From contig NZ_VZPL01000001.1 in assembly GCF_008801575.1 (NCBI RefSeq), forward strand, positions 62,001-126,000: a stretch of DNA of 64,000 bases, given 5' to 3'. The stretch comes from Xanthomonas cissicola (GTDB lineage Bacteria; Pseudomonadota; Gammaproteobacteria; Xanthomonadales; Xanthomonadaceae). The notes below the pieces were generated by a model. It saw nothing but the letters and a program-made list of their open reading frames with translations, did not search any database and was not told the DNA's origin. How positions within the stretch are numbered: the first letter of the stretch is position 1; every line of letters starts with the position of its first letter. Below, one piece after another: positions 9,122 to 17,359 of this stretch. A program made the translations under genes and the position numbers.

Positions 9122-9245
9122 GTGCGGTGGCCTTGTGCAGATGCGAAGGAGTGGGGCGCTGACCGGACAATGGTCGGCACGTAGTGCAGAAGATCGCCAG
9201 CTGGGCATGTCGCATCCGGGAGGGCATTCCAGCGCCGGCCAGCGC

Positions 9246-10004
9246 TCAGAACACATGGAGGCTGTGCAAGGCCGCAAGCAGGTCCTGGCGGGCCTGCCGC
9301 AGCGCCGCCTCATGCGCCTGGCGATCGCGCGGACGCGGCAGCTCCAGCCGCTGGGCATGCGCGATCGTTCCGGGCTGGCCACCGATGACGATGACGCGGT
9401 CGCTCAGGTAGACCGCTTCGTCGATGTCGTGGGTGACCAGCAGCACGCTGAAGCCATGTTCGCCGGCCAGGCGCAGCAGCAGGTCCTGCAGCTTGATGCG
9501 GGTGAAGGCATCCACCGCGCTGAAGGGTTCGTCGAGCAGCAGCACGCGCGGTTGCCGGTACAGCCCGCGTGCCAGCGCCACGCGCTGCGCCTGGCCGCCG
9601 GACAGCTGTTTGGGCAGCGCGGTTGCGTAATCCAGCAGGCCGACCTGGGCCAGCAACTGCTGCACGCGCGCAGATTGCCGCGCGGCCGCCGGCGATAGAT
9701 CGGCCTCGTCGGCGAAAGCGACATTGGCGGCCACATCCAGCCACGGCAGTAGCCGCGGCTCCTGGAAGATGAAGCCGATCTGCCGGTCCACGCCACGCAC
9801 ACGGGCGCCATCCAGCGCCACCTCGCCGGCGTAGTCGCGCTCCAGGCCGGCCAGGATACGCAGCAGGGTGCTTTTGCCGCAGCCGCTGGCGCCGATCAAG
9901 CTGACGATCTCGCCGGGTGCCAGCTGCAGGTCGATATCGCGCAGCACCTGGCGCGTGCCGAAACGTTTGCCGGCGATGTGCAGCTGCAGGCCGGAGCTGC
10001 TCAC
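9246..10004 (-). CDS. ssuB: aliphatic sulfonate ABC transporter ATP-binding protein
   Basis: 252-residue ATPase of the nitrate/sulfonate/taurine importer class. Walker A GASGCGKSTLL, Q-loop FIFQEPRLLPW, signature LSGGQAQRVALARGL and Walker B VLLLDEPFSAVD are all intact, followed by THDIDEAVYLSDR (H-loop). FQEPRLLPW is typical of the SsuB/TauB group. Its start overlaps the end of ssuC by four bases, so the two are coupled. It energises uptake of alkanesulfonates with SsuA and SsuC. Confidence 0.93.
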   Translation of the reverse strand: MSSSGLQLHIAGKRFGTRQVLRDIDLQLAPGEIVSLIGASGCGKSTLLRILAGLERDYAGEVALDGARVRGVDRQIGFIFQEPRLLPWLDVAANVAFADEADLSPAAARQSARVQQLLAQVGLLDYATALPKQLSGGQAQRVALARGLYRQPRVLLLDEPFSAVDAFTRIKLQDLLLRLAGEHGFSVLLVTHDIDEAVYLSDRVIVIGGQPGTIAHAQRLELPRPRDRQAHEAALRQARQDLLAALHSLHVF

Positions 10005-10852
10005 CTAGGGCTCCCAGGGTGGCCGGGCGCGCTACGATTCTGCAGGTTGTCGCGCCAGCGCAAGGTGCGCGATTCGATGCTCTTGAGTAGGCCATCGCTG
10101 AGTTTGCCGAGCAGTGCGAGCAATACGATGGCGCCGATCACGATGTCCGGTCGCGAGGTTTCGCGCCCGTCGCTCAGCAGATAACCCAGCCCGCGGGTGG
10201 CAGCGATCAGCTCGGCGGCGACCAGGAACATCCAGGCCAGACTCAGGCTGGTGCGCAGCCCGGTGAAGATGGACGGCAGCGCCGCCGGCAGCAGGATGCG
10301 CCGCACCAGGCGTGGTTTGGACAGCCCGTAGCTTTCGCCCAGCTCCACCAGCGTGCGGTCGACCTGGCGCAGGCCGCTGACCACGCCCAGATACACGGGG
10401 AAGAACGCGCCGATGGCGATCAGGGTGATCTTGGGCGCCTCGTCGATGCCCATCCACAGCAGCAGCAACGGCACCCAGGCCAGGCTGGGCACTGCGCGCA
10501 GCGCCTGGAAGCTGGGATCGAGCAGGCGTTCCAGCCAGCGGCTCAGGCCCACCGCCACACCGACCAGCAGGCCGAGCCCGGCGCCGATGGAGAAGCCCGC
10601 CAGCACCCGCAACACACTGGCGCCAACATGACTGGCCAGTCCGCGGCTCGCCTCGTCGGCAAGCGTGCGCAGGATCTGGCTGGGCGGCGGCAGCAGGTAA
10701 CTCGGTGTCCAGCCCAGCGCCGAGGCAAGTTCGAGCCCGGCGAAGAAGACCAGCGGCAGTAGCCAGCCCAGGCTGCTGGCGGGCAGCCTGAGGCGCGGTC
10801 GCGGCGGGGTGCCGGCCACGGAGGCGGAAACGCGCAAGGAGGTGTCGTTCAT
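10001..10852 (-). CDS. ssuC: aliphatic sulfonate ABC transporter permease
   Basis: 283-residue inner-membrane permease with about six helices and the EAA-type loop (VELGESYGLSKPRLVRRILLPAALP). LRAVPSLAWVPLLLLWMGID is the characteristic SsuC/TauC segment. The ATG at 10852 is eight bases after the ssuA stop and begins MNDTSLRV; the very long open frame upstream belongs to a shadow of ssuA. Together with SsuA and SsuB it forms a complete importer. Confidence 0.93.
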   Translation of the reverse strand: MNDTSLRVSASVAGTPPRPRLRLPASSLGWLLPLVFFAGLELASALGWTPSYLLPPPSQILRTLADEASRGLASHVGASVLRVLAGFSIGAGLGLLVGVAVGLSRWLERLLDPSFQALRAVPSLAWVPLLLLWMGIDEAPKITLIAIGAFFPVYLGVVSGLRQVDRTLVELGESYGLSKPRLVRRILLPAALPSIFTGLRTSLSLAWMFLVAAELIAATRGLGYLLSDGRETSRPDIVIGAIVLLALLGKLSDGLLKSIESRTLRWRDNLQNRSAPGHPGSPR

Positions 10853-10860
10853 CGCCGTGC

Positions 10861-11865
10861 TCAGGCCTGCGCCACGCCTGCGCGCTTGGCGTAGCTGGGA
10901 TCGATCAGCCCAGCCAGCACCTTGCCCAGATCGGTGCCGGGACGGACCAGGCCCTCTTCGAGCAGGATCGGCGCGGCGCTCTGCAGCGCTGCCCTCTCTT
11001 CCGGACCAATGACCGGATTGCGCAGGTCGGTGCGCTGCAGCTGCAGCGTGGCGACCTGGGGCGACAGCCGGGCCTCTGCGGCGATCAGCGCGGCCAGTTC
11101 GCCCGGGTGCGCGATCGCCCACGTGCGTGCTTTTTCGTAGGCCTGGATCACCAGCGGAATCTGCTCGGGGTACGCGGAGGCGAACGTCTCGCTGACATTC
11201 AAGAAGCCGCGCGAATTGAAGGCGGTGTTGCGGTAGATCAAGCGCGAGCCGGCCTCGATCTGGCTCGCGGCCAGGTGCGGGTCCAGGCCGGACCACGCGT
11301 CCACATCGCCGCGTTCCAGTGCAGTGCGCCCGTCGGGATGCTGCAGATGCACGATATCCACCGCGCTCTTGCTCAACCCGGCCTGCCGCAACGCGCGCAA
11401 CAGGAACAGGTAGGCGTCGGTGCCCTTGGTGGCGGCGATGCGTTTGCCTTTGAGTTCGGTCAGCTGCCGGATCGGCGAATTCTTGCCGACCGCCAGCGCG
11501 ATCCATTCCGGGCGCGAGTAGATATACACGGCCTTGATCGGATTGCCGTTGGCGCGCGCCAGCAGCGAGGCCAGGCCAGCGGTGCTGCCGAAGTCGATGC
11601 TGTTGCCGCCCAGATATTCCAGCGCGCGATTGCTGCCGGCCGACAGCACCCATTTGACCTGGGTGCCCTGCGCCTTGAGCGTTTCCTCCAGCCAGCCGAA
11701 GTGTTTGAGCACCAGCGAAGTCGGCGAGTAATACGCGTAGTCCATGCGCAGTTGTTTGGGCACTGCACCCTTGGTTTGCGCGAAGGCGGTGCCGGACAAC
11801 AGCGGCGGGGCACCGAGCGCGACGCCGGCGAGGGTTCCGAATTTGAGCAGGTTGCGACGCTTCAT
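10861..11865 (-). CDS. ssuA: aliphatic sulfonate ABC transporter substrate-binding protein
   Basis: Periplasmic binding protein of 334 residues. The N-terminus has a twin-Arg-like basic start (MKRRNLLKFG), a hydrophobic core and a cleavage site near TAFAQT. Diagnostic SsuA segments include GSNRALEYLGGNSIDFGSTAG, IYSRPEWIALAV, KRIAATKGTDAYLFLLRAL and DAWSGLDPHLAASQIE. It delivers sulfonates to SsuBC. Only 11 bases separate it from ssuD upstream in the transcript. Confidence 0.93.
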   Translation of the reverse strand: MKRRNLLKFGTLAGVALGAPPLLSGTAFAQTKGAVPKQLRMDYAYYSPTSLVLKHFGWLEETLKAQGTQVKWVLSAGSNRALEYLGGNSIDFGSTAGLASLLARANGNPIKAVYIYSRPEWIALAVGKNSPIRQLTELKGKRIAATKGTDAYLFLLRALRQAGLSKSAVDIVHLQHPDGRTALERGDVDAWSGLDPHLAASQIEAGSRLIYRNTAFNSRGFLNVSETFASAYPEQIPLVIQAYEKARTWAIAHPGELAALIAAEARLSPQVATLQLQRTDLRNPVIGPEERAALQSAAPILLEEGLVRPGTDLGKVLAGLIDPSYAKRAGVAQA

Positions 11866-11876
11866 GAGTGCTCCCG

Positions 11877-13040
11877 TCAGCGCGCCGAAGCGCGCGGCAC
11901 GATGGTGTTGGCGATGACTTCGCCGAAGGGTCCGCTCAGTGCCTGGCCAGGAAGTTTTTGCTTGACCGTGCGCGGCAGCAGCGGGAACACCAGCTCGGCG
12001 AAACGGTAGGCTTCTTCCAGATGCGGGTAGCCCGAGAAGATGAAGGTATCGATGCCGAGCGCGGCATATTCTTCGATCCGCTTGGCCACGGTCTGCGGAT
12101 CGCCCACCAGCGCGGTGCCGGCACCACCACGCACCAGGCCGACGCCAGCCCACAGGTTGGGGCTGACTTCCAGATCGGCGCGGGTACGGCGCTGACCGCG
12201 GCTGTGCAGTGCGGCCATGCGTCGCTGGCCGACCGAATCCATGCGCGCAAATGCACTTTGCGCGCGTTCCACGGTTTCGTCGTCGAGATGACTGATCAGC
12301 GACTCGGCCGCCGCCCACGCTTCTGCCTCGGTCTCGCGCACGATCACGTGCAGGCGGATGCCGAAGGTAAGCGTGCGCCCGAGCGCCGCGGCCTTGCTGC
12401 GGACCGAGGCGATCTTTTCCGCAACCGCATCCGGTGGTTCGCCCCAGGTCAGATAGGTATCGACCTGCTCGGCGGCCAGATCGTGCGCAGCGTCGGAAGA
12501 GCCACCGAACCACACCGGCGGATACGGCCTCTGCACGGTGGGATACAACAGCTTGGCCGCCTTCACTTGCAGATGTTTGCCGTCGAAGTCGTAGCTCTCG
12601 CCGCTGTGGCTGTGGGCGATGATCTCGCGCCAGATGCGGATGAATTCTGCTGATGCTTCATAGCGTTCTGCGTGGTCCAGAAAGACGCCATCGCCTTCCA
12701 GTTCGCCGCGGTCGCCGCCGGTGACCAGGTTCACCAGCAGGCGCCCGCCGGAGAGGCGGTCGAAGCTGGCCGCCGTGCGCGCGGCCAGCGCGGGCGCCAT
12801 CAGGCCGGGACGCAGCGCGACCAGAAACTTCAGCCGGCGCGTCGCATTGATCAGGCTCGATGCGATGACCCACGGATCCTCACAGGAACGGCCGGTCGGA
12901 ATCAGTACACCCTCATAGCCCAGCGTATCGGCGGCCACCGCCACCTGGGTGACGTATTCGGCGCTGACCTGGCGTGCGCCATCGCTGGTGCCCAGGTAGC
13001 GGCTATCGCCGTGGGTGGGGATGAACCAGAACATGTCCAT
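11877..13040 (-). CDS. ssuD: FMNH2-dependent alkanesulfonate monooxygenase
   Basis: 387-residue luciferase-like monooxygenase that uses FMNH2 from SsuE and oxygen to split C1-C14 alkanesulfonates into aldehyde and sulfite. Strong family marks: [14 protein letters not shown] at the start, GRSCEDPW with the conserved Cys at residue 53, [39 protein letters not shown] and the His-bearing FGIRLHVIV. The C-terminal part has [20 protein letters not shown]. Catalytically complete as far as can be read. It is separated from ssuE by a 204-base gap containing a hexamer repeat. Confidence 0.95.
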   Translation of the reverse strand: MDMFWFIPTHGDSRYLGTSDGARQVSAEYVTQVAVAADTLGYEGVLIPTGRSCEDPWVIASSLINATRRLKFLVALRPGLMAPALAARTAASFDRLSGGRLLVNLVTGGDRGELEGDGVFLDHAERYEASAEFIRIWREIIAHSHSGESYDFDGKHLQVKAAKLLYPTVQRPYPPVWFGGSSDAAHDLAAEQVDTYLTWGEPPDAVAEKIASVRSKAAALGRTLTFGIRLHVIVRETEAEAWAAAESLISHLDDETVERAQSAFARMDSVGQRRMAALHSRGQRRTRADLEVSPNLWAGVGLVRGGAGTALVGDPQTVAKRIEEYAALGIDTFIFSGYPHLEEAYRFAELVFPLLPRTVKQKLPGQALSGPFGEVIANTIVPRASAR

Positions 13041-13244
13041 GGTGGGTCTCGGTCATGCGCGTCCCTCGCAGCAGCCCGCACATCATGTGCAGGGATTGAA
13101 TGGGGAGTTCGTTGCAAGCGTGTTCGGTTTCGACCAGGCGGCTGTCTTCTGGGGCACCGGCAGCTGCGGCGATTGGCTGGCCCCCGTGGTTCGAAAAAGT
13201 CCGCATCCTGTACGTGCATCTGCATCTGCATCTGCAGCGTGCAG
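13041..13244. other. ssuE-ssuD intergenic region
   Basis: A 204-base gap inside the leftward series. It is unusually long for an operon whose other ssu genes nearly touch, so ssuD may have its own promoter here. It contains the TGCATC hexamer repeat at 13215-13238. I could not find a convincing -24/-12 element for the minus strand. Confidence 0.45.
13215..13238. repeat. TGCATC hexanucleotide repeat
   Basis: Three exact tandem TGCATC units followed by a fourth with one mismatch (TGCAGC), just beyond the ssuE stop codon in the gap before ssuD. A different hexamer array lies on the other side of ssuE. Short arrays like this can change length by slippage. Confidence 0.7.
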
Positions 13245-13808
13245 TCAGGCAATGCGCAACAACGCATCGGTGCGCGCGCCAAGCACGCCGGCGGCGCGCT
13301 CTGCGGCCAGCTCGATGCGCTGTCGCACGGCAGGGTTGACCACGCGATACTCGTGGAAATCCGTCTCGGTGGCGTAGATGCCGATCGGCAGGGTCACCGC
13401 CTGGAAGAACGAAAACAGCGGGCGCAGTTGGTGATCGATCACCAGCGCATGCCGCTCGCTGCCGCCGGTTGCCGCGAGCAGGATCGGTGTATCGATCAAC
13501 GCATTGATATCGATCAGATCGAACAGATGCTTGAGCAAGCCCGGATACGAGCCGCGATACACCGGTGCGACCACCAGCAACAGGTCGGCCGATTCGATCT
13601 GGCGCAGCGCCTGCTCCGCGGCCTCGTCCAACTCGCTGCGCCACAGGGCGGCACCCAGCGGCCGGGCGATATCGCCCAGCTGGATGATGCTGGGCCTGAT
13701 TGCCACGCGCTGCCCGAGTTCGGCCAGGGTCGCCTCGGCTAATGCCAGGCTGCGCGATGGGCGCGAGGTGCTGCCGGAAACGGCGACGACATTCAACGGA
13801 CTGCGCAT
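13245..13808 (-). CDS. ssuE: NADPH-dependent FMN reductase
   Basis: 187-residue flavodoxin-fold reductase of the SsuE/MsuE family. The phosphate loop GSTSRPSRSLALAE is near residue 11, and APVYRGSYPGLLKHLFDLID is the family core. It should supply FMNH2 to SsuD and to the DszC/DszA-like monooxygenases encoded nearby. ATG 13808 gives MRSPLNVVAVSG; the ribosome site is weak (AGGA about 12 bases upstream). A GATGAC hexamer array begins 15 bases before this start codon. First gene of the leftward sulfur series. Confidence 0.9.
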   Translation of the reverse strand: MRSPLNVVAVSGSTSRPSRSLALAEATLAELGQRVAIRPSIIQLGDIARPLGAALWRSELDEAAEQALRQIESADLLLVVAPVYRGSYPGLLKHLFDLIDINALIDTPILLAATGGSERHALVIDHQLRPLFSFFQAVTLPIGIYATETDFHEYRVVNPAVRQRIELAAERAAGVLGARTDALLRIA

Positions 13809-13822
13809 GCGAAGAATCCTGT

Positions 13823-13858
<36 letters not shown>

Positions 13859-14047
13859 GGGCGGTCACGCGACCCTGCGTGGCGCCCGCACACCGATGGT
13901 GTTGCTGCACAAACACACGCTGGCAGCTGCAGGCTGTTCGTGTGCCGACAGCGAGGCATTCCATCTGACTGCACGGCGGAGGACATGGCAATGGCACAGG
14001 GCGCTCAAATGCGTCGATCGCTTATCAGATTTGAGAATGACCTGATG

Positions 14048-14073
14048 AAAAAACCCTGAAATCTCGGGTTTTT
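14048..14073. terminator. symmetric intrinsic terminator hairpin
   Basis: Stem AAAAACCC / GGGTTTTT (14049-14056 with 14066-14073) around a nine-base loop. The arms supply the T run in both directions, so it could stop transcription from either side. It lies between the divergent ssuE and receptor genes, where it would block antisense read-through. Confidence 0.7.
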
Positions 14074-14258
14074 CGGCTTGCGCCGGGCGTTGCTCATGGC
14101 GTTTGTGGCATGACGATAGTGCGCGCGGAAATGACCGCGCGAAAAATGTTGGTGGAGAAACACCGAATCAGCATTTCGCCGCCCTGCAGGCACGATGCTG
14201 AGCGTTATCGACGGCATTTTTGCGCGTGATTCCATGTGCGACGGCCTTGGCGCGTCGC

Positions 14259-14273
14259 TGGCACGCGATGTGC
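14259..14273 (+). promoter_or_regulatory. sigma54 (-24/-12) promoter of the TonB-dependent receptor gene
   Basis: TGGCACG at 14259-14265, four bases, then GTGC at 14270-14273. This matches the sigma54 consensus TGGCACG-N4-TTGC except for one base, with the obligatory GG and GC exactly ten bases apart. Transcription would begin about 12 bases further on, leaving a leader of roughly 40 bases to the ATG at 14327. A sigma54 activator (SfnR) is encoded in the same locus. Confidence 0.65.
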
Positions 14274-14326
14274 GTGTGCAGCATCCAGCCGCGCCACGAT
14301 GCGCAGACGATCAAGCGGAGAACACG

Positions 14327-16438
14327 ATGTCCACGAACAGACGCGCAGTGCTGTACTCGGCGATTGCCTGGGTGATGGCCGCTTCGGCGCAGCTGCCGGC
14401 GCAAGCGCAGCCGACCGATGCCGAGACCGATGCACAGGTGCACACGTTGCAGGCGGTGACGATCAAGGCCGAGCGCAAGCCGGAACAGGCGCAAGCCGAG
14501 CAAGCCTTGCAGACGGTTGCCGGCAACACGGCGCTGGTGGACAACGAGCAGGTGGAACGTGGGCGCGCTGCCAGCGCCGAAGACGTGCTGGCTTTCCAGC
14601 CGGGCGTATTCGCGCAGTCCACCAGCGGCAACGCGGCCGCCAAGATCTCCATTCGCGGCTCCGGCCTGAATACCTTTTATGGCGGCTACGTGCTGGGCAC
14701 CAAGTTTCTGTTCGACGGTCTGCCGATCACCGGTCCCGGGGGAACTCAGGAAGATCTGCTCAGCATCGCCGGAGTGAATTACACCGAAGTGCTGTACGGC
14801 GCCAACGCTTTTCAATATGCGGCCACCAGTCTTGGCGGCGCGATCAACTTCGTCACCCACACCGGGCAGACCTCGCCGGGAACATATCTGCGGGTAGAGG
14901 CGGGGAGCTACGGCTTTCGCAAGCAGCAGATCAGCAACGGCGGTGTGGCAGGGAATTTCGATTGGTACATGTCGCTGCTGCACAACAGCCGCGACGGCTA
15001 CCAGGACCTTACCGACACCAACGGCCGCGAGCTGGTCGCCAATCTTGGGTATCGCTTCGGCCCGCGCCTGGATACGCGCCTGCTGCTGCGTTACCGCGAA
15101 GAAGAGTTGATCAACGGTGGCACGCTGACCCTGGCGCAGATCAACAGCGGCTCGCGTGCCAACCCGGCCCCCTATGGCCGCAAGAAAGGCGGCACCACGC
15201 TGGTGGGTAGCAAAACCACCTATGTCTTCGACGATGACGCGCGCCTGGAGTTGGGGGTGGACCTCAACAACTATCCGCTCTACAACAGCTGGCGTTATTC
15301 CACCACGCCGAACCTGTGGCGATCGACCGACATCAATACCAGCGTGCGTTACTTGCGCAGCGGCGACATCTTGTTCGGCCGCAACCTGGACACCAGCGTG
15401 ACCTGGAGCGATACGCGGCTGGCGTTCGGCGATGCGCGCACCCACGACCGCGACAGCTGGCGCCTGCTCAAGGAGGTGCGCTATACCGGGTCGCGCGACA
15501 CCGTGCTGGCGCTCGGTGGCGAGTTGCAACTGGATGCGTCCTCATGGCTGTCGGCAGGCGTGTCGCTGATCAATATCGATCGGGACGTGCGCGTGGTGCA
15601 GTCGACCACCGCCAACACCAGCGTGTATCCGCAGCGTTATGCATTGGATACATGGTACGCAGCCCCACGCCTGGGGCTGCGCTATCGGCTGACGCCGGAT
15701 CTGCAGGCATTTGCCAATGTGAGCCGCTCGATCGATCCGCCGGTCACCTGGCAGATCAGCGGCGGCGGGGTGGCCACACCGTTCGCGCGGCCGTTGGTGC
15801 CGCAAAAAGCCACCACCGCCGAAGCGGGCGTCCGCGGTAGCCACGGCATCTTCGATGGCAGCCTCACCATCTACCGCTCCTGGATCAACGACGAACTGCT
15901 GACCGTGGTGACCCAGCAGGCCACTGCCAGTACCGATGCGGTGGTGGCCAACGCCAACGCCGGGCCGACCGTGCATCAGGGCATCGAGGCCGCGCTGAGT
16001 ACGCGCGTATGGGACGGCGACGATGGCAGCGGGTTGAGTCTGCGCCAGGCCTATACCCTCAACGACTTTCATTACCGCCGCGATGCCGCGTTCGCGCAGA
16101 ATGCGTTGCCCGGCTTGCCGCGGCAGGTCTATCAGGCCGAGTTGCAATACGCGCATGGCAGCGGCTTTTATGCGCATCTCAATGTGCGCGCAGCGTCCAG
16201 CTATTACGTCGATTTCGCCAATACGCTCAGGGCGCCCGGTTACGGCTTGCTGGGCGCCAAGCTCGGTTACGGCTTGCCGAGCGGGCGCTGGAGCGCCTGG
16301 GTCGATTTACGCAACCTGGCGAACAAACATTACGCCACTGCCACCAGCACCGCCTACGACCTGCAAGGGCGCGATTCCAATGTGTTCTATGTCGGCGACG
16401 GTTTCAGCGTTTTTGCCGGCGCATCGCTTCGCTTTTGA
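14327..16438 (+). CDS. TonB-dependent outer membrane receptor, probably for organosulfur compounds
   Basis: 703-residue outer-membrane active transporter. Signal peptide (to about residue 26, PAQAQ), a TonB-box-like stretch (LQAVTIKAE, about residues 39-47), plug domain (about 50-190, with EDVLAFQPGVFAQ and ISIRGSGLN) and a 22-strand barrel ending in the aromatic C-terminal residue of FAGASLRF. GGAG at 14317-14320 precedes the ATG; the frame is open further upstream but lacks a signal sequence there. Position between two sulfur gene sets and a sigma54 promoter suggest it imports sulfonates, sulfones or sulfate esters across the outer membrane. The actual ligand is unknown. Confidence 0.9.
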   Translation: MSTNRRAVLYSAIAWVMAASAQLPAQAQPTDAETDAQVHTLQAVTIKAERKPEQAQAEQALQTVAGNTALVDNEQVERGRAASAEDVLAFQPGVFAQSTSGNAAAKISIRGSGLNTFYGGYVLGTKFLFDGLPITGPGGTQEDLLSIAGVNYTEVLYGANAFQYAATSLGGAINFVTHTGQTSPGTYLRVEAGSYGFRKQQISNGGVAGNFDWYMSLLHNSRDGYQDLTDTNGRELVANLGYRFGPRLDTRLLLRYREEELINGGTLTLAQINSGSRANPAPYGRKKGGTTLVGSKTTYVFDDDARLELGVDLNNYPLYNSWRYSTTPNLWRSTDINTSVRYLRSGDILFGRNLDTSVTWSDTRLAFGDARTHDRDSWRLLKEVRYTGSRDTVLALGGELQLDASSWLSAGVSLINIDRDVRVVQSTTANTSVYPQRYALDTWYAAPRLGLRYRLTPDLQAFANVSRSIDPPVTWQISGGGVATPFARPLVPQKATTAEAGVRGSHGIFDGSLTIYRSWINDELLTVVTQQATASTDAVVANANAGPTVHQGIEAALSTRVWDGDDGSGLSLRQAYTLNDFHYRRDAAFAQNALPGLPRQVYQAELQYAHGSGFYAHLNVRAASSYYVDFANTLRAPGYGLLGAKLGYGLPSGRWSAWVDLRNLANKHYATATSTAYDLQGRDSNVFYVGDGFSVFAGASLRF

Positions 16439-16766
16439 GTGCGGCCGCTGCTTGCCGTCGCCGATGAGCGCATGTGTTCGTCGCGTTTCCGAGGTCGTTG
16501 CAAATGTGCATGCCATCAGGTGATTTCCGGGGATTATCAGTAAATGGATTTTGCTGCTGTGTGGACGCTGGATCAGCGGCTGATGGCAGGTCATGATCGA
16601 AATTGATTACGGAGATTGCTGCGTCGACGCGGCAATTGCTGCAGTTCCGTCCTGCTGGCGTGGGCATGCGATGGGCAGGCAATGGGCCTGCAATGGGCGT
16701 GCGGACTGCGATGAGGCCACGCATACCACCGGCGCGCAGCGAGATCCAACACCTGGAGCGATACGA

Positions 16767-17141
16767 ATGGCATTGCTGGAAACCGCAAGAGGTCGACAAG
16801 CCCACTTGCATCACCGTACGACCTTTCCTTCGCAGTGCGGCGGTCGGCTGGCAGTGGCATGCATGGGCGATGCATGCCCTGCGGTGGCCGGCGATGCGGT
16901 CGCTACGCACGTTGGCGTGCTGGCCGCGATGCAGGTCGATGCTGACGGCGTGGCGGCGAAGGACGCTGCGCACGCCGCTCTGCACGCTGTAGCGGGTGGC
17001 GCGATCCCGATCGATCTGCAGCAGCGGCGGCGACGCGTCGCGACCAGACAGGATGTGCTGGCGTATCAGCCCGGCGTCGTTGCGTTGGCCGCAGCTGGCG
17101 CCGACGGGTTGAAGAGCAACATGCGCGGTTTGGGCAATCGT
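16767..17141 (+). pseudogene. decayed remnant of a second TonB-dependent receptor (N-terminus and plug)
   Basis: Translation of 16911-17141 still matches the N-terminal and plug region of the intact receptor upstream: AALHAVAGG against QALQTVAGN, TRQDVLAYQPGVV against AEDVLAFQPGVF, and LKSNMRGLGNR against AKISIRGSGLN. No barrel follows: after about residue 183 of the open frame similarity ends and the sequence runs into the next gene. A possible original start is ATG 16767. The frame has stayed open for 771 bases but is Arg/His/Cys-rich and unlike a barrel. It looks like what is left of a tandem receptor gene after a deletion. Confidence 0.7.
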
Positions 17142-17359
17142 CGCGTTTCGGCCACGCTCTGCGCGCAGCTCGGTGCGGATCCGCAGACACGGCCGTGTCC
17201 GCGCCAGCGCGAGACCGCGTTCGACGACGCCGGCAGCGCGACGCAGCAGCAGGCCCTGCGGCATCGGCGTGCGGCCATGCCGCCGGCCACGCGTTACGCC
17301 TGGGGCCGCACGCATCCCGGCAGCCCCTGGATCGCTATTCCCTACCTTTGGAGCTCCCC

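Noticed and set aside
9122-9245. Possible sigma54 promoter ahead of sfnB (minus strand TGGCGAT then CTGCA)
   Set aside because: Spacing between GG and GC is nine, not ten, bases, which is not tolerated by sigma54.
10001-11653. A 550-codon frame suggesting an SsuA-SsuC fusion
   Set aside because: The upstream part is an out-of-frame shadow of ssuA; ssuC has its own ATG at 10852 directly after the ssuA stop.
13933-13946. Possible sigma54 promoter for ssuE (minus strand CGGCACA-N4-CAGC)
   Set aside because: The -24 box is fair but the -12 box keeps only GC and the leader would be over 110 bases; too weak to list.
14122-14141. CGCGCGG/CCGCGCG hairpin as a terminator
   Set aside because: On the plus strand it is followed by A residues and on the minus strand the T run precedes it, so the polarity is wrong.
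14005-14235. A 76-codon minus-strand frame across the terminator
   Set aside because: It reads through the intrinsic terminator hairpin and has no RBS or recognisable protein features.
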